A DNA stretch of 14,458 nucleotides from Propionibacteriaceae bacterium (GCA_021323255.1 JAJTCL010000122.1:1-14458); one strand, 5' to 3'; positions 1-7,642 are shown, counted from the first letter of the stretch. Numbers and translations: made by a program. Notes: a model not told the origin generated them from the letters alone.

Positions 1-321
1 GTGCACGGTGATGACGGCAAGATCTGGCAGCTGGTCGGTGGCAAGGTGGACCAGATCGACGTCGAGTTCCGCCGACAGATCCTCTAGCTCGGTGATGACA
101 GCCGCCCGCCGGCTCGAGAACAACGACGGACTGGTGATCTCGGCAAGCTTGCCCGAATCCAGTCGCGCAGCTTCGATCTCGGTGATTTCGACATCGGGCG
201 CCTCTGAGCGCATCTGCTGACACAGAGCCTCCACCGCTCGGTCAGCAAAGAGCGCCTCCGGCCCGCTGACGAGGACCAGCCGACCGAACACAGACCTCGG
301 TGCCGCCACGTTTCTCAGCAT
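1..321 (-). CDS. holA: DNA polymerase III delta subunit (HolA), N-terminal part only
   Basis: This is the clamp-loader delta subunit, which opens the beta sliding clamp during replisome loading. The ATG is the reverse complement of 319-321, and 107 codons are open to the left edge, so the C-terminal two thirds or so are missing. A GAGG-like ribosome site lies just upstream (sequence AGAGGCTGGC before the ATG). The visible protein has the family's opening strand LVLVSGPEALF (residues 15-25, where homologues often have GDEELL), a helix with ADRAVEAL, and the stretch ITSPSLFSSRRAAVI (62-76). The Ser-Leu-Phe at 66-68 matches the clamp-contacting loop of E. coli delta. In actinobacteria holA normally follows comEC directly. 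Here a plus-strand cassette separates the two by about 4 kb, so holA needs its own promoter in the 322-457 gap. The identification rests on motif and context, and the catalytically empty AAA+ part is not visible. Confidence 0.85.
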   Translation of the reverse strand, partial: MLRNVAAPRSVFGRLVLVSGPEALFADRAVEALCQQMRSEAPDVEITEIEAARLDSGKLAEITSPSLFSSRRAAVITELEDLSAELDVDLVHLATDQLPDLAVITVH

Positions 322-396
322 GCCAGCCTCTACTGACCTTGGGCGGTGCGAATTGGGTCATGTTCGGTCCTGCAACACAAATCAGATTCGCGCCTG

Positions 397-419
397 TGTA
401 TCACTGGTGTTGATATACA
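397..419. repeat. Imperfect inverted repeat in the holA/SPFH divergent intergenic region
   Basis: TGTATCA (397-403) and TGATATACA (411-419) are inverted arms around a 7-nt spacer, with two extra bases in the right arm. The right arm contains the TATACA box proposed as the -10 of the plus-strand cassette. The position between divergent genes makes an operator for a dimeric regulator plausible. No regulator gene is visible nearby, and the arms are short enough to arise by chance. Confidence 0.3.
414..419 (+). promoter_or_regulatory. Putative -10 element for the SPFH/7TM/P450 cassette
   Basis: TATACA at 414-419 is the best -10-like hexamer in the otherwise G/C-rich gap before the cassette. It would place transcription start near 426, about 32 nt before the chosen GTG start at 458. 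I see no convincing -35 hexamer 16-18 nt upstream, so the promoter could be of an activator-dependent or extended type, or the match could be accidental. Confidence 0.25.
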
Positions 420-444
420 TGAGCCGAGACACTGGATATGAGGC

Positions 445-452
445 GGAAGGGG
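445..452 (+). promoter_or_regulatory. Ribosome binding site deciding the GTG start at 458
   Basis: GGAAGGGG at 445-452 is a strong Shine-Dalgarno sequence, 5 nt before the in-frame GTG at 458. The upstream in-frame ATGs at 320 and 419 lack such a site, and the one at 320 would overlap the holA start codon. This sets the likely start of the SPFH-like gene. Confidence 0.55.
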
Positions 453-457
453 CGTCG

Positions 458-1666
458 GTGGTCGGCAAGTTGTGGTCCTCAATGTTCGGTCGAGCTGTTT
501 CTGATCGACAGTCTGCGACTGACCCCAGCGACCGCGAGAAGAGTGTCATGCAAGAGCCTGCGCTGGGCATGAAGCTCACCGGTGATCCGCATCCCCTCGA
601 CCGCCTGGTGAGCGTCCAGCCGAACACCGTTGTGGTGGTCTTCGAGCAGGACAGCGCGCCACGGCTCAAGCTTCCCGGCGAATACCTCACGCCCGGGCTG
701 CTTCCCTCGCTGCGCCCAGTGCAAGTGCTGGCAGTCAACACCGCACCTGTCGAGCTTGACGTCACTGTCGACCATCTGCTGACACTGGACGGCCACGAGA
801 TCGAGCGATGCTTGGTCAGAGTGACCGTTCAACTCACAGATCGGGATAAATATGCCTCGGTTGCCGGCCTAGCCGCCGAGTACGGGACCGAGCTGGAGAC
901 CTACCTTCTTCAGCGGGTCGAAACCGAGGTGGCTATGGAGATGCACGCCGCCGTCAAGATGAACCGGCTCGCCGACCTACGACGCCAAACAGTCCAACAG
1001 GTCATGGCCGAGCGCTGGCTGCCCAAGTCCTTCGCAAGCGGAGCACTGATACGTCGCGATTTCGCGGTTATCGAGGTCAGCTGGCCCAAGGACAGCGCCA
1101 TCTCGGGCGTAATCGCTCAGCCCAGTTCGCCCAAGACGGACCAGCCGGCCTCCAAAGCCAAGTCGGCACCGGCTGCATCTCTCTCGACCCGGACCCCGGC
1201 AGCATTCGTCAGCGAACTGACCATGGATGCTGGGCTGCGTCGGATCTGGCGTCGCTATGCAGAACCGGAGCTGCGGGCCATCGCCGGCGCCAAGGTCGGC
1301 AATTCGGCAACCGTCGTTGCCGTAGTAAACCGCGAACCCGGTGCTTACGAAGGAAGCCGGCTGCGCGAGGCGTTTGGCGTCTACCTAGAAGATCGCAATG
1401 TGCATTTCGTAGCTGCTGTCGCAGATTCCTATGAGGATCTGGTTCGGGCCTGGTTCAAGCAGGTTGACGGCAGTCCCGGGCGATTGGTATCGGTCCGCTC
1501 GGTTGATGACGACTCGATCCTGCGGATCGGCGTTGATCATGCCCTGCGATCGGCCGAGGAGCGAACGCGAGGACTGTCGGTTGGTACCCAATCGGATCGA
1601 GAAGCCCTACGGCGGTTAGTTCCCCATGAGCGGGTCGAGTTCATGGCGGCGGACACGACGGGCTGA
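458..1666 (+). CDS. SPFH/prohibitin-like (Band 7) domain protein with unknown C-terminal domain
   Basis: The protein is 402 residues long from the GTG at 458. That start is preferred because of a GGAAGGGG ribosome site; the frame is open back to an ATG at 320. Residues 53-210 read like an SPFH domain. There is a VQPNTVVVVFEQ strand, a PGEYLTPGLLPSLRPVQVLAVNTAPVELDV run typical of the family (79-102), and a helical part (EYGTELETYLLQRVETEVA, 141-159, then DLRRQTVQQVMAERW). It closes with the strand FAVIEVSWP. A Pro/Ser/Ala-rich linker (about 218-247) leads to an alpha/beta domain (248-402) that I do not recognise. SPFH proteins usually oligomerise on membranes behind a hydrophobic N-terminus, but none is visible here, so this copy is probably cytosolic or recruited by a partner. 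The obvious partner is the seven-TM protein encoded 27 nt downstream. Function is unknown; the SPFH call is by pattern, not by search. Confidence 0.7.
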   Translation: MVGKLWSSMFGRAVSDRQSATDPSDREKSVMQEPALGMKLTGDPHPLDRLVSVQPNTVVVVFEQDSAPRLKLPGEYLTPGLLPSLRPVQVLAVNTAPVELDVTVDHLLTLDGHEIERCLVRVTVQLTDRDKYASVAGLAAEYGTELETYLLQRVETEVAMEMHAAVKMNRLADLRRQTVQQVMAERWLPKSFASGALIRRDFAVIEVSWPKDSAISGVIAQPSSPKTDQPASKAKSAPAASLSTRTPAAFVSELTMDAGLRRIWRRYAEPELRAIAGAKVGNSATVVAVVNREPGAYEGSRLREAFGVYLEDRNVHFVAAVADSYEDLVRAWFKQVDGSPGRLVSVRSVDDDSILRIGVDHALRSAEERTRGLSVGTQSDREALRRLVPHERVEFMAADTTG

Positions 1667-1670
1667 TCCG

Positions 1671-1697
1671 ATGAGCGTGAGCGGCACCCCGTCGTGA
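1671..1697 (+). CDS. Putative 8-residue coupling mini-ORF before the 7TM gene
   Basis: ATG at 1671 opens a frame reading MSVSGTPS and ending TGA at 1695-1697. The TGA overlaps the GTG start of the 7TM gene as GTGA. The 7TM gene has no clear Shine-Dalgarno sequence of its own, so ribosomes finishing this mini-ORF could reinitiate at the GTG. The mini-ORF also has only a weak ribosome site, and it lies just 4 nt after the SPFH stop. It may be incidental. Confidence 0.2.
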   Translation: MSVSGTPS

Positions 1698-3100
1698 CCA
1701 AGATCACGTATACCAATCCGGGCGCTGCCCGCCCGGACGTGGGGTCGCTCGGTCCATCTGGCGCCGAACGGGCGGAAGACTCCCGAAAGATTCGGCAGGC
1801 AGCCACTATCCCTCTGGTCATCTCACTGGGTGCCCAATGGGTCTTCTTCATCCATTACTGGATTCCGGAGACAAGCACCTTCCCGGCTAAGGAAATGTGG
1901 CTCACCCAGCTGTCTCCCCTGGCCTCAGCTGCTTTGACGAGTGAAGGCCAGCCACAGGTTCAAGCGCAGAACGGGCAGTGGGGACTCCCGGCACTGGTGC
2001 TACTGATCTGTGCCTTTGCGCTGTTCTGGCTCTCCCGCACCCAGCATTGGCTCGGGCGTACGGCGATGCTTGCTCCGGCAGCACTCGGCCTGATAGCCGC
2101 CCTGGCAAGCGTGATAGCACTCGCCGCGAAGGGTGAGTTGAGATCAACGATGATCGGCGTCTTGCTGCTGATCATTTGGGTCTGGAGCGCTGGTTATGCC
2201 GCTCTTCACGGATTCCTGGACAACCTTGCCCCGTTGCCGCCCAAGAGTTGGTACAGCGGTCTGCCGCTCCTCGCCGCGTACGCGATCATCGGCCCGGCAC
2301 CAACGGCCGTAGGCCGCTGGTTGTTTGCTCCGGAGATGCGCGACGCAGCCAACGCACTTCAGGAAAACACGGTGGCGCTGCGACTTGCGGCTTTATGGAC
2401 CGCGAGCAGTGCGCTGCTTTACCTGTGTGGATTGCTGATCGGCGTCGCTGTCTGGGTCGCCTACCAAGCATGGCCGCCGCGCCGCGATGCAGCATTCATC
2501 GGTCGCTGCCTGATCGTGATCGGCATCTTGATCGTCACGGGTGCCGTCGGTTGGCCAGCGACCAGCGTCGCTGAGAAGAGGGTGACGGAGCTGGCCTACG
2601 AAAGCCCGGCGGACGAGGTGAGTTTCAGCTGCGGTTCCTGGATCCTTGATCAGCCCACAACCACCTCGCAGCGGGAACCGGCCCAGACCCTGGTGATCAA
2701 CGGCTTTACCTGCCGGACTGTGACTACCTTCGCGGGGTACCAGCAGCTCTCCACCCGGGAGCTCAATGTCTCGCTGTCACCCGTCACCGCTTATACGCCT
2801 GAGGGCGCCAAGATCTCGGGTCGTATCGTCGCCGCCGAGTACGGTGAGGTCATCGTCGTCGCGGGCACGAACAGGTTCGATACCCGCCCGAATGTGCTCC
2901 TCGGCCTTGGCTTGACCGACAGCGCGGAGCTCTGGCGTTATGTCTGCGGGGATGGTCCGCTGGGTGTGCGCTTCGCCAACGTGCCAGGCGGCGACAATCC
3001 GGCCGACGGGCACATCACCCAAGGCGAGGTGGCCCCTGAGGTCGTGGCAAGCTGCGACGGCCAAATCGTGCGCATCAACCCGATGACCGGACCTGGATGA
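1694..3100 (+). CDS. Seven-TM membrane protein with C-terminal extracytoplasmic cysteine domain, unknown function
   Basis: The product is 468 residues with about seven hydrophobic segments (near 37-56, 97-115, 123-145, 151-173, 187-207, 229-257 and 266-289). A soluble C-terminal domain of about 180 residues follows. If the N-terminus is inside, an odd number of segments places this domain outside. It carries four cysteines (313, 340, 418, 454), fitting two disulfides. The first loop (57-96) is also large. I do not recognise the family. The start is GTG at 1694 with a weak ribosome site; a mini-ORF overlaps it by GTGA. The gene lies 27 nt after the SPFH-like gene and 19 nt before the P450, all on the same strand, so operon transcription is likely. 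A membrane partner or receptor role for the SPFH-like protein is inference only. Confidence 0.75.
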   Translation: MTKITYTNPGAARPDVGSLGPSGAERAEDSRKIRQAATIPLVISLGAQWVFFIHYWIPETSTFPAKEMWLTQLSPLASAALTSEGQPQVQAQNGQWGLPALVLLICAFALFWLSRTQHWLGRTAMLAPAALGLIAALASVIALAAKGELRSTMIGVLLLIIWVWSAGYAALHGFLDNLAPLPPKSWYSGLPLLAAYAIIGPAPTAVGRWLFAPEMRDAANALQENTVALRLAALWTASSALLYLCGLLIGVAVWVAYQAWPPRRDAAFIGRCLIVIGILIVTGAVGWPATSVAEKRVTELAYESPADEVSFSCGSWILDQPTTTSQREPAQTLVINGFTCRTVTTFAGYQQLSTRELNVSLSPVTAYTPEGAKISGRIVAAEYGEVIVVAGTNRFDTRPNVLLGLGLTDSAELWRYVCGDGPLGVRFANVPGGDNPADGHITQGEVAPEVVASCDGQIVRINPMTGPG

Positions 3101-3119
3101 GCATGGAGTAGTTGGCTAG

Positions 3120-4376
3120 ATGAGCTCCGCAACGAAGGCGCTCCAGGCAGCCAAGTTCCTCAGTGGGATGTATCGGGAACGAGCGCGGATTCTCTATTGG
3201 GCCCACGTCCGCGGTGATCTGTTCAGCCGACTCATCCTGCCGAACCATCACACCGATCCGTACCAGATCTATGAGGAAATGCGGGCCCGGGGCCCGCTGG
3301 TGCCTACCCGGCTCGGCAACTACACCACCACCAGCCACCGCGTGTGCAATGAGGTGTTGCGGAGTCGGAGGTTCGGCGTAAGACCCGAAGACGGCAGCGA
3401 GGACCTTGCCAATCAGGCAGGTCTCGACTTGTCATTGCTCGAACTCAACCCCCCAGACCACACCCGGATTCGCCGGCTCGCTGCACCGGCCTTCACCCCG
3501 CGCCGGATGGCAGGGTACGTGGGATTGGTTGATCAAGCGATCCAAGGGCTGCTCGATCAGTGTGAACGCGAAGGCGAGTTCGACCTGATGACATCCTTCG
3601 CCTCGCCACTCCCGATTGCGGTAGTGACTCACCTCCTTGGTCTGCCCAATGACCCAGAAAGGTTGCGGCGGCTCGGCTCGACGATCGCTCGCGCCCTGGA
3701 TGGCATCTGGTCGCTTGGCCAGGCCCGTACGCTGGCAGCCGCCGATGCCGAGCTTCGGACCACATTCGCCGAGCTTCTCGACCGGCGCAGAGCAGACCCA
3801 CGCGATGACCTGGTGTCTGCACTGGTGGCTGAGCAAGGCAGGGACATCACCCCGGCAGAGTTGTCAGCACTGGTGAGGCTCCTTCTCATCGCCGGCTTCG
3901 AAACCACGGTGAACGCGATCGGCAACGGCATGCACTGGCTGCTGGCCGATCGGGGGCAGTGGGATTTGCTCGTCAAGGATCCTGGGCGGGCGCCGGCCGT
4001 CGTCGAGGAGGTGCTCCGATTCGACCCTCCGGTCCAGCAGACGGCGCGGGTGGCCAACCAGCCGACCGAGGTAGGCGAGGTGTTGATCGTGAAGAATCAG
4101 TGGGTGATCACGCTGTTGGCGGCAGCCAACCGCGATCCCGAGGTTTACCCAGATCCCAACCGCTTTGACATCTCCCGAGAATCACCGGTTGAGCACCTCG
4201 CCTTCTCCGGCGGCATCCACTACTGCCTCGGCTCGCCGCTGGCGAGGTTGGAACTGACCCAGGCGTTCTGCGCGCTTGCCGAACGGTTCCCACGAATCCG
4301 GCAGACCGCGCCGATCACGATGCGGCCCGGCACTACGCTGCGCGGACCACTGCGTTTCCCGGTGACAGTGTCCTAG
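3120..4376 (+). CDS. Cytochrome P450 (bacterial class I type)
   Basis: The 418-residue haem monooxygenase has all its signatures intact. These are the C-helix region NPPDHTRIRRL (110-120), the I-helix oxygen-activating motif AGFETT (258-263), and the K-helix EVLR (297-300). There is also a NRDP/FPDP-like meander (337-350) and the haem loop FSGGIHYCLG (362-371) with Cys369 as the thiolate ligand. Length is normal for a soluble bacterial P450. It has no membrane anchor or fused reductase, so it should depend on a ferredoxin and reductase; neither is encoded in the window. Substrate cannot be read from sequence. A GGAG (3105-3108) lies 11 nt before the ATG, and the next in-frame ATG is 16 codons downstream. 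It is the last gene of the SPFH/7TM/P450 cassette and stops 21 nt short of the convergent comEC stop. The N-terminal DPYQIYEEMRARGPL and FGVRP stretches recall mycobacterial-type P450s, but I do not assign a CYP family. Confidence 0.95.
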   Translation: MSSATKALQAAKFLSGMYRERARILYWAHVRGDLFSRLILPNHHTDPYQIYEEMRARGPLVPTRLGNYTTTSHRVCNEVLRSRRFGVRPEDGSEDLANQAGLDLSLLELNPPDHTRIRRLAAPAFTPRRMAGYVGLVDQAIQGLLDQCEREGEFDLMTSFASPLPIAVVTHLLGLPNDPERLRRLGSTIARALDGIWSLGQARTLAAADAELRTTFAELLDRRRADPRDDLVSALVAEQGRDITPAELSALVRLLLIAGFETTVNAIGNGMHWLLADRGQWDLLVKDPGRAPAVVEEVLRFDPPVQQTARVANQPTEVGEVLIVKNQWVITLLAAANRDPEVYPDPNRFDISRESPVEHLAFSGGIHYCLGSPLARLELTQAFCALAERFPRIRQTAPITMRPGTTLRGPLRFPVTVS

Positions 4377-4397
4377 TGTCGTGCGGCCTAGCCATGA

Positions 4398-6803
4398 TCA
4401 TCGTTGGGTGACCGCACCCAGTCGGTCACGGTCAACCCGCACCGCGATCGAGCCGTGCTGATCAGTCCGGAGCAGGGTCATTCCAGCCGACCGGACGAGT
4501 TGCACCGTACGCGGCGCCGGATGACCATAATCGTTGTCGGGCCCAGCACTCGCGATGGCGAGGCGAGCCTGGGTCGCGGCGAAGAACCCCGGATCCTGCT
4601 GAGCCGATCCGTGGTGGGGAATCTTGAGGACATCAGCTCGAAGGTCGGCCCCGGTGCCCAGGATCGCCTGTTGACCTGGCGGTTCGACATCGCCAGTGAG
4701 CAGCAGCCGTAGGCCGGCAACAGTGACCATGATCACCAGGCTGCTGTCGTTCTGTCTCGACGAGTCATCCTGGTCGACGGATACATGGTCCACCGGTCCC
4801 AGCACCTGCAACTCCGCTGGCCCCACACTGGCTCTGGTACCAGCGGGCGGCGCATGCACCGGAATCTCCTGTTGCGCAGCCTGATGTCTGACTATCGCAG
4901 TCAGCGGCCCGGGCGGTGCCAGCGGGCTCAGCCACAGCTGACCCACGCGGCGACGCTGCAGCACGCCGGTCAGACCAGCAACATGGTCGGCGTGAAAGTG
5001 AGTGATGATCAGCAGCGGCACCTGCGTGATCCGCAATCGATCCAGACACCCCCGCATGGCACCGGGCACCGGACCGCTGTCCACCACGACCGCACTGCCG
5101 CTGCCTGTCCGCACCGCAAGCCCGTCGCCCTGCCCGACATCGCAGGCAACCATCACCCAGTCGTGTGGCGGCCAGCCTGGCTGGCGTGGCGCGCCGCTCA
5201 GACAGATGATCATGACTCCAGCGAGCAACAACGACAACCACGGCCGCGACAGCAGGTACGCCATCGATAGCCCGACCAGCAGCGAACTGATGCCCACCCA
5301 GGCCAAGGTCATCGGAGTCACCTCCAGATGCCACTCCGCGCCCGGAAGCTGCGAGCCGACCGTGGCAATCCAGATGATCGCCTGGGCACTCCAGGCAGCG
5401 CCGAAGCCGAAGGCTGCAGCGATGGTTCCGCTGATCAGCGACACGCCGGCGGCCGCAAAACCGAGCACCGTCGCGGGCCCGACGAACGGTCCCGCCAACG
5501 CGTTCGCCACCAGGCCGGCGACGCTTACCCGTTCCGAGATGGCCGCCAACACCGAGACGGTGGCCAGTTGAGCGGCCAAGGGCACCGCGATCGACTCGGC
5601 AAGGATCAGCGGCAGCCAGCGGTTCATGATCAGCGACCAGCTTCGAGCCCACCACACGATCCCGGCGCAGGCCAGGACCGACAACGTGAAGCCGATCGAC
5701 CTGCTGAGGAACGGATCCAGCAGCAGCAAGATCATGCTCGCGACGGCCAGGTTGCGCACTCCAGCAGCTCGGTTCCCTGATCCCAGTGCGGCCAATGCCA
5801 CCAGGCCCATCGCAGCCGCGCGCAGCACGCTCGGCTCAGTGCGGCACAAGGCGACGAAGATGATCACTCCAGCCAGGCCGACGGCGCGCAGCCACCACCC
5901 TCGGACGCCAACCCAACGCGCAACGGTCAGCAGGAATGCAAGCAACAGCGTCAGGTTCGCACCTGACACCGCTGTCAGATGAGCGAGACCGGTCACTTGA
6001 AAGTCCTGGGTGAGCGCCGTGTCGAGGCCGGACGTGTCGCCCAGGACCAGGGCAGGCACCAAGGCGCGCGACTCCGGTCGGCGATCGGCGACTGCTCGCC
6101 GCAGCCCGGCGCGGACCCGCTCCACGAGGCGAAGGCCTCCAGACGGGCGCTCCACCACGACCGGTGAGCCGCGCACTCGTAATACCGCAGCCACATCTGA
6201 GCCACGATCAGGCGCCTCGAAACGCCCCTGCACCGCCAGTCGGGTGCCCACCGGGGTTTCGAACCACTTCCCCAGCTGCTCGCCCGTGACGACAACCAAG
6301 ACTGGAGCCCGCACCAGCCAGGTGCTGCCGCGGCCTTCGACGCGTACTGTCACGGCTTTCGTGACTGCCGCGGCAGCCCTGACTCCGCCCGTGGCCACCC
6401 GGTGTAGGTCCCCGCGAATCTCCAGATCCACCGAAACCACTGCCTGATGCTCCGCCAGCAACCCAACGGGTCCATGGCGTAGCCGGTACACATCGACGAC
6501 CCCCGCGCCCATGATCACGGTCGCGACCATTGCGGCGCTCAGGACCAGAAGTGAACGCCGCAGAGCAGCGACAGCCAGAGCAACGGCCACAGCGGCCGCA
6601 GCTGCGATGATGACGGCTGCCGTACCCCAGGTGCCGGCCCATGCAGCTCCCCACGCTGCAAGAGCCAGCGGCACCATGCGCAGATCGGCCGAGCGAGCCT
6701 GGGTGACCGGCGCAGCAGCAGGCTGCCGATGCCTCCACCGGTCACGAATGAGCCCATCGGCTCCGGTCTGCACCGCCGCAACCCACTGTGCCCAGACACT
6801 CAC
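4398..6803 (-). CDS. comEC: ComEC/Rec2-type DNA uptake channel with C-terminal metallo-beta-lactamase domain
   Basis: This 801-residue polytopic membrane protein is predicted to carry single-stranded DNA across the cytoplasmic membrane in transformation. Hydrophobic segments at about 45-102 precede an OB-like extracytoplasmic part (about 120-215). The Competence domain (about 230-540) carries the hallmark HLTAVSGANLTLLL (275-288). The C-terminal metallo-beta-lactamase domain starts at DVGQGDGL (555-562). It contains HFHADHV (602-608), TGDVE (703-707), PHHGS (729-733) and YGHP (759-762), so its metal site looks complete and it may be a nuclease. Length is typical. It starts at a GTG whose GTGA overlaps the comEA stop, implying translational coupling. 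Most actinobacteria carry comEA/comEC without demonstrated competence, so uptake is a family inference. holA, the usual next gene, is displaced by the P450 cassette. Confidence 0.95.
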   Translation of the reverse strand: MSVWAQWVAAVQTGADGLIRDRWRHRQPAAAPVTQARSADLRMVPLALAAWGAAWAGTWGTAAVIIAAAAAVAVALAVAALRRSLLVLSAAMVATVIMGAGVVDVYRLRHGPVGLLAEHQAVVSVDLEIRGDLHRVATGGVRAAAAVTKAVTVRVEGRGSTWLVRAPVLVVVTGEQLGKWFETPVGTRLAVQGRFEAPDRGSDVAAVLRVRGSPVVVERPSGGLRLVERVRAGLRRAVADRRPESRALVPALVLGDTSGLDTALTQDFQVTGLAHLTAVSGANLTLLLAFLLTVARWVGVRGWWLRAVGLAGVIIFVALCRTEPSVLRAAAMGLVALAALGSGNRAAGVRNLAVASMILLLLDPFLSRSIGFTLSVLACAGIVWWARSWSLIMNRWLPLILAESIAVPLAAQLATVSVLAAISERVSVAGLVANALAGPFVGPATVLGFAAAGVSLISGTIAAAFGFGAAWSAQAIIWIATVGSQLPGAEWHLEVTPMTLAWVGISSLLVGLSMAYLLSRPWLSLLLAGVMIICLSGAPRQPGWPPHDWVMVACDVGQGDGLAVRTGSGSAVVVDSGPVPGAMRGCLDRLRITQVPLLIITHFHADHVAGLTGVLQRRRVGQLWLSPLAPPGPLTAIVRHQAAQQEIPVHAPPAGTRASVGPAELQVLGPVDHVSVDQDDSSRQNDSSLVIMVTVAGLRLLLTGDVEPPGQQAILGTGADLRADVLKIPHHGSAQQDPGFFAATQARLAIASAGPDNDYGHPAPRTVQLVRSAGMTLLRTDQHGSIAVRVDRDRLGAVTQR

Positions 6804-7627
6804 ACCCGGACGTGCGGAGCGATCTGGGCGTACGTCTTGGGTCCGATGCCGTCCACCTCCTGTAGCTCCTCAATCCGACTGAACCTTCCATGCTGTTGCC
6901 GCCAGCTGAGAATGGCCCCGGCGGTCACTGGACCGACTCCCGGCAGCTCCTCCAGCTCTACCTGGCTGGCACGGTTCAGATCGAGCGTCGCCGTCGCAGC
7001 TGAGCCGCCGCCCGAGACCGACTCGCGCCCGTCTCGCACCTCCCCCGCCGGATCGCTGGTGGTACCGATCACCAATTGCTGACCATCGGCAATCAGCTGG
7101 GCCAGGTTGAGTTCACCCGGATCGGCTCGATCGGTCAGCCCACCTGCAGCGTCGATGGCATCTTGAACACGTGAATTCTCGGGCAGCTTCACCAGCCCCG
7201 GCCGCCGGACGGCGCCGAGCACGTGGACAACAAGCCTGGTCGCTCGCTCACTACTGGAGGCCGATGCCGCGGATGCGCTCGGCACCGGCTTACTCATGGT
7301 CACCACCTCGCTCGGGCTGGCCACAGCGACCGGTCGGGCACGCAGCAACAACCATCCGGTTGTGATCACACCAAGCACCAGCAGAAAGCCGATCACTCCG
7401 ACGTGCATCCGGCTGAAGCGCTGTCTCGGCAGCTCCTCCAAGGTCTCTGCGACGACCTGGGCTCTCCCCTCCTCGGCGCTGTCGAGTGCGGACTCTGGAA
7501 ACTCCGAGTCCGCACTCGACTGTCCAGGTCCGCGGGCGCGGCGGGGTGGTTCCTCAGCCAACACCAGCGCCAATCGATCGCTAATGAGCCGAGCCAACTC
7601 CAGGTCCACTTTTGATCGCCTTGCCAT
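6800..7627 (-). CDS. comEA: ComEA-type membrane-anchored DNA-binding protein
   Basis: The 275-residue protein is the DNA receptor that hands double-stranded DNA to the ComEC channel. After a cytosolic charged N-terminus (1-72) comes one membrane segment (75-97), then a Ser/Ala/Pro-rich spacer. An SLBB-like domain follows (131-188, with HVLGAVRRPGLVKLPENSRV). The C-terminal tandem helix-hairpin-helix DNA-binding domain (213-275) is marked by LDLNRAS, LPGVGPVTAGAI and VDGIGPKTYAQI. The stop overlaps the comEC start (GTGA). No Shine-Dalgarno sequence precedes the ATG. A TAGCTT box (7634-7639) ends 6 nt before it, compatible with a leaderless transcript. A GTG six codons inside, after an AAGG, is an alternative start. 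Its upstream neighbour is degV, 122 nt away. Confidence 0.93.
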   Translation of the reverse strand: MARRSKVDLELARLISDRLALVLAEEPPRRARGPGQSSADSEFPESALDSAEEGRAQVVAETLEELPRQRFSRMHVGVIGFLLVLGVITTGWLLLRARPVAVASPSEVVTMSKPVPSASAASASSSERATRLVVHVLGAVRRPGLVKLPENSRVQDAIDAAGGLTDRADPGELNLAQLIADGQQLVIGTTSDPAGEVRDGRESVSGGGSAATATLDLNRASQVELEELPGVGPVTAGAILSWRQQHGRFSRIEELQEVDGIGPKTYAQIAPHVRV

Positions 7628-7642
7628 GTCCAGAAGCTAAGG

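Noticed and set aside
8..220. Plus-strand open frame at the left edge
   Set aside because: It is antisense to holA, whose N-terminal motifs are clear on the minus strand; the plus frame is Ser/Arg low-complexity.
320..457. Longer N-terminus for the SPFH-like protein (ATG 320 or 419)
   Set aside because: ATG 320 overlaps the holA start codon and neither start has a ribosome site; the GTG at 458 does.
3629..4057. Minus-strand open frame opposite the P450
   Set aside because: It is a shadow frame rich in Ser/Arg opposite the I-helix and K-helix region of an intact P450.
4765..5655. Long minus-strand open frame inside comEC
   Set aside because: It is a frame shadow of comEC, rich in Arg/Gly/Ala/Cys with no domain sense, while comEC's own motifs cover the same stretch.
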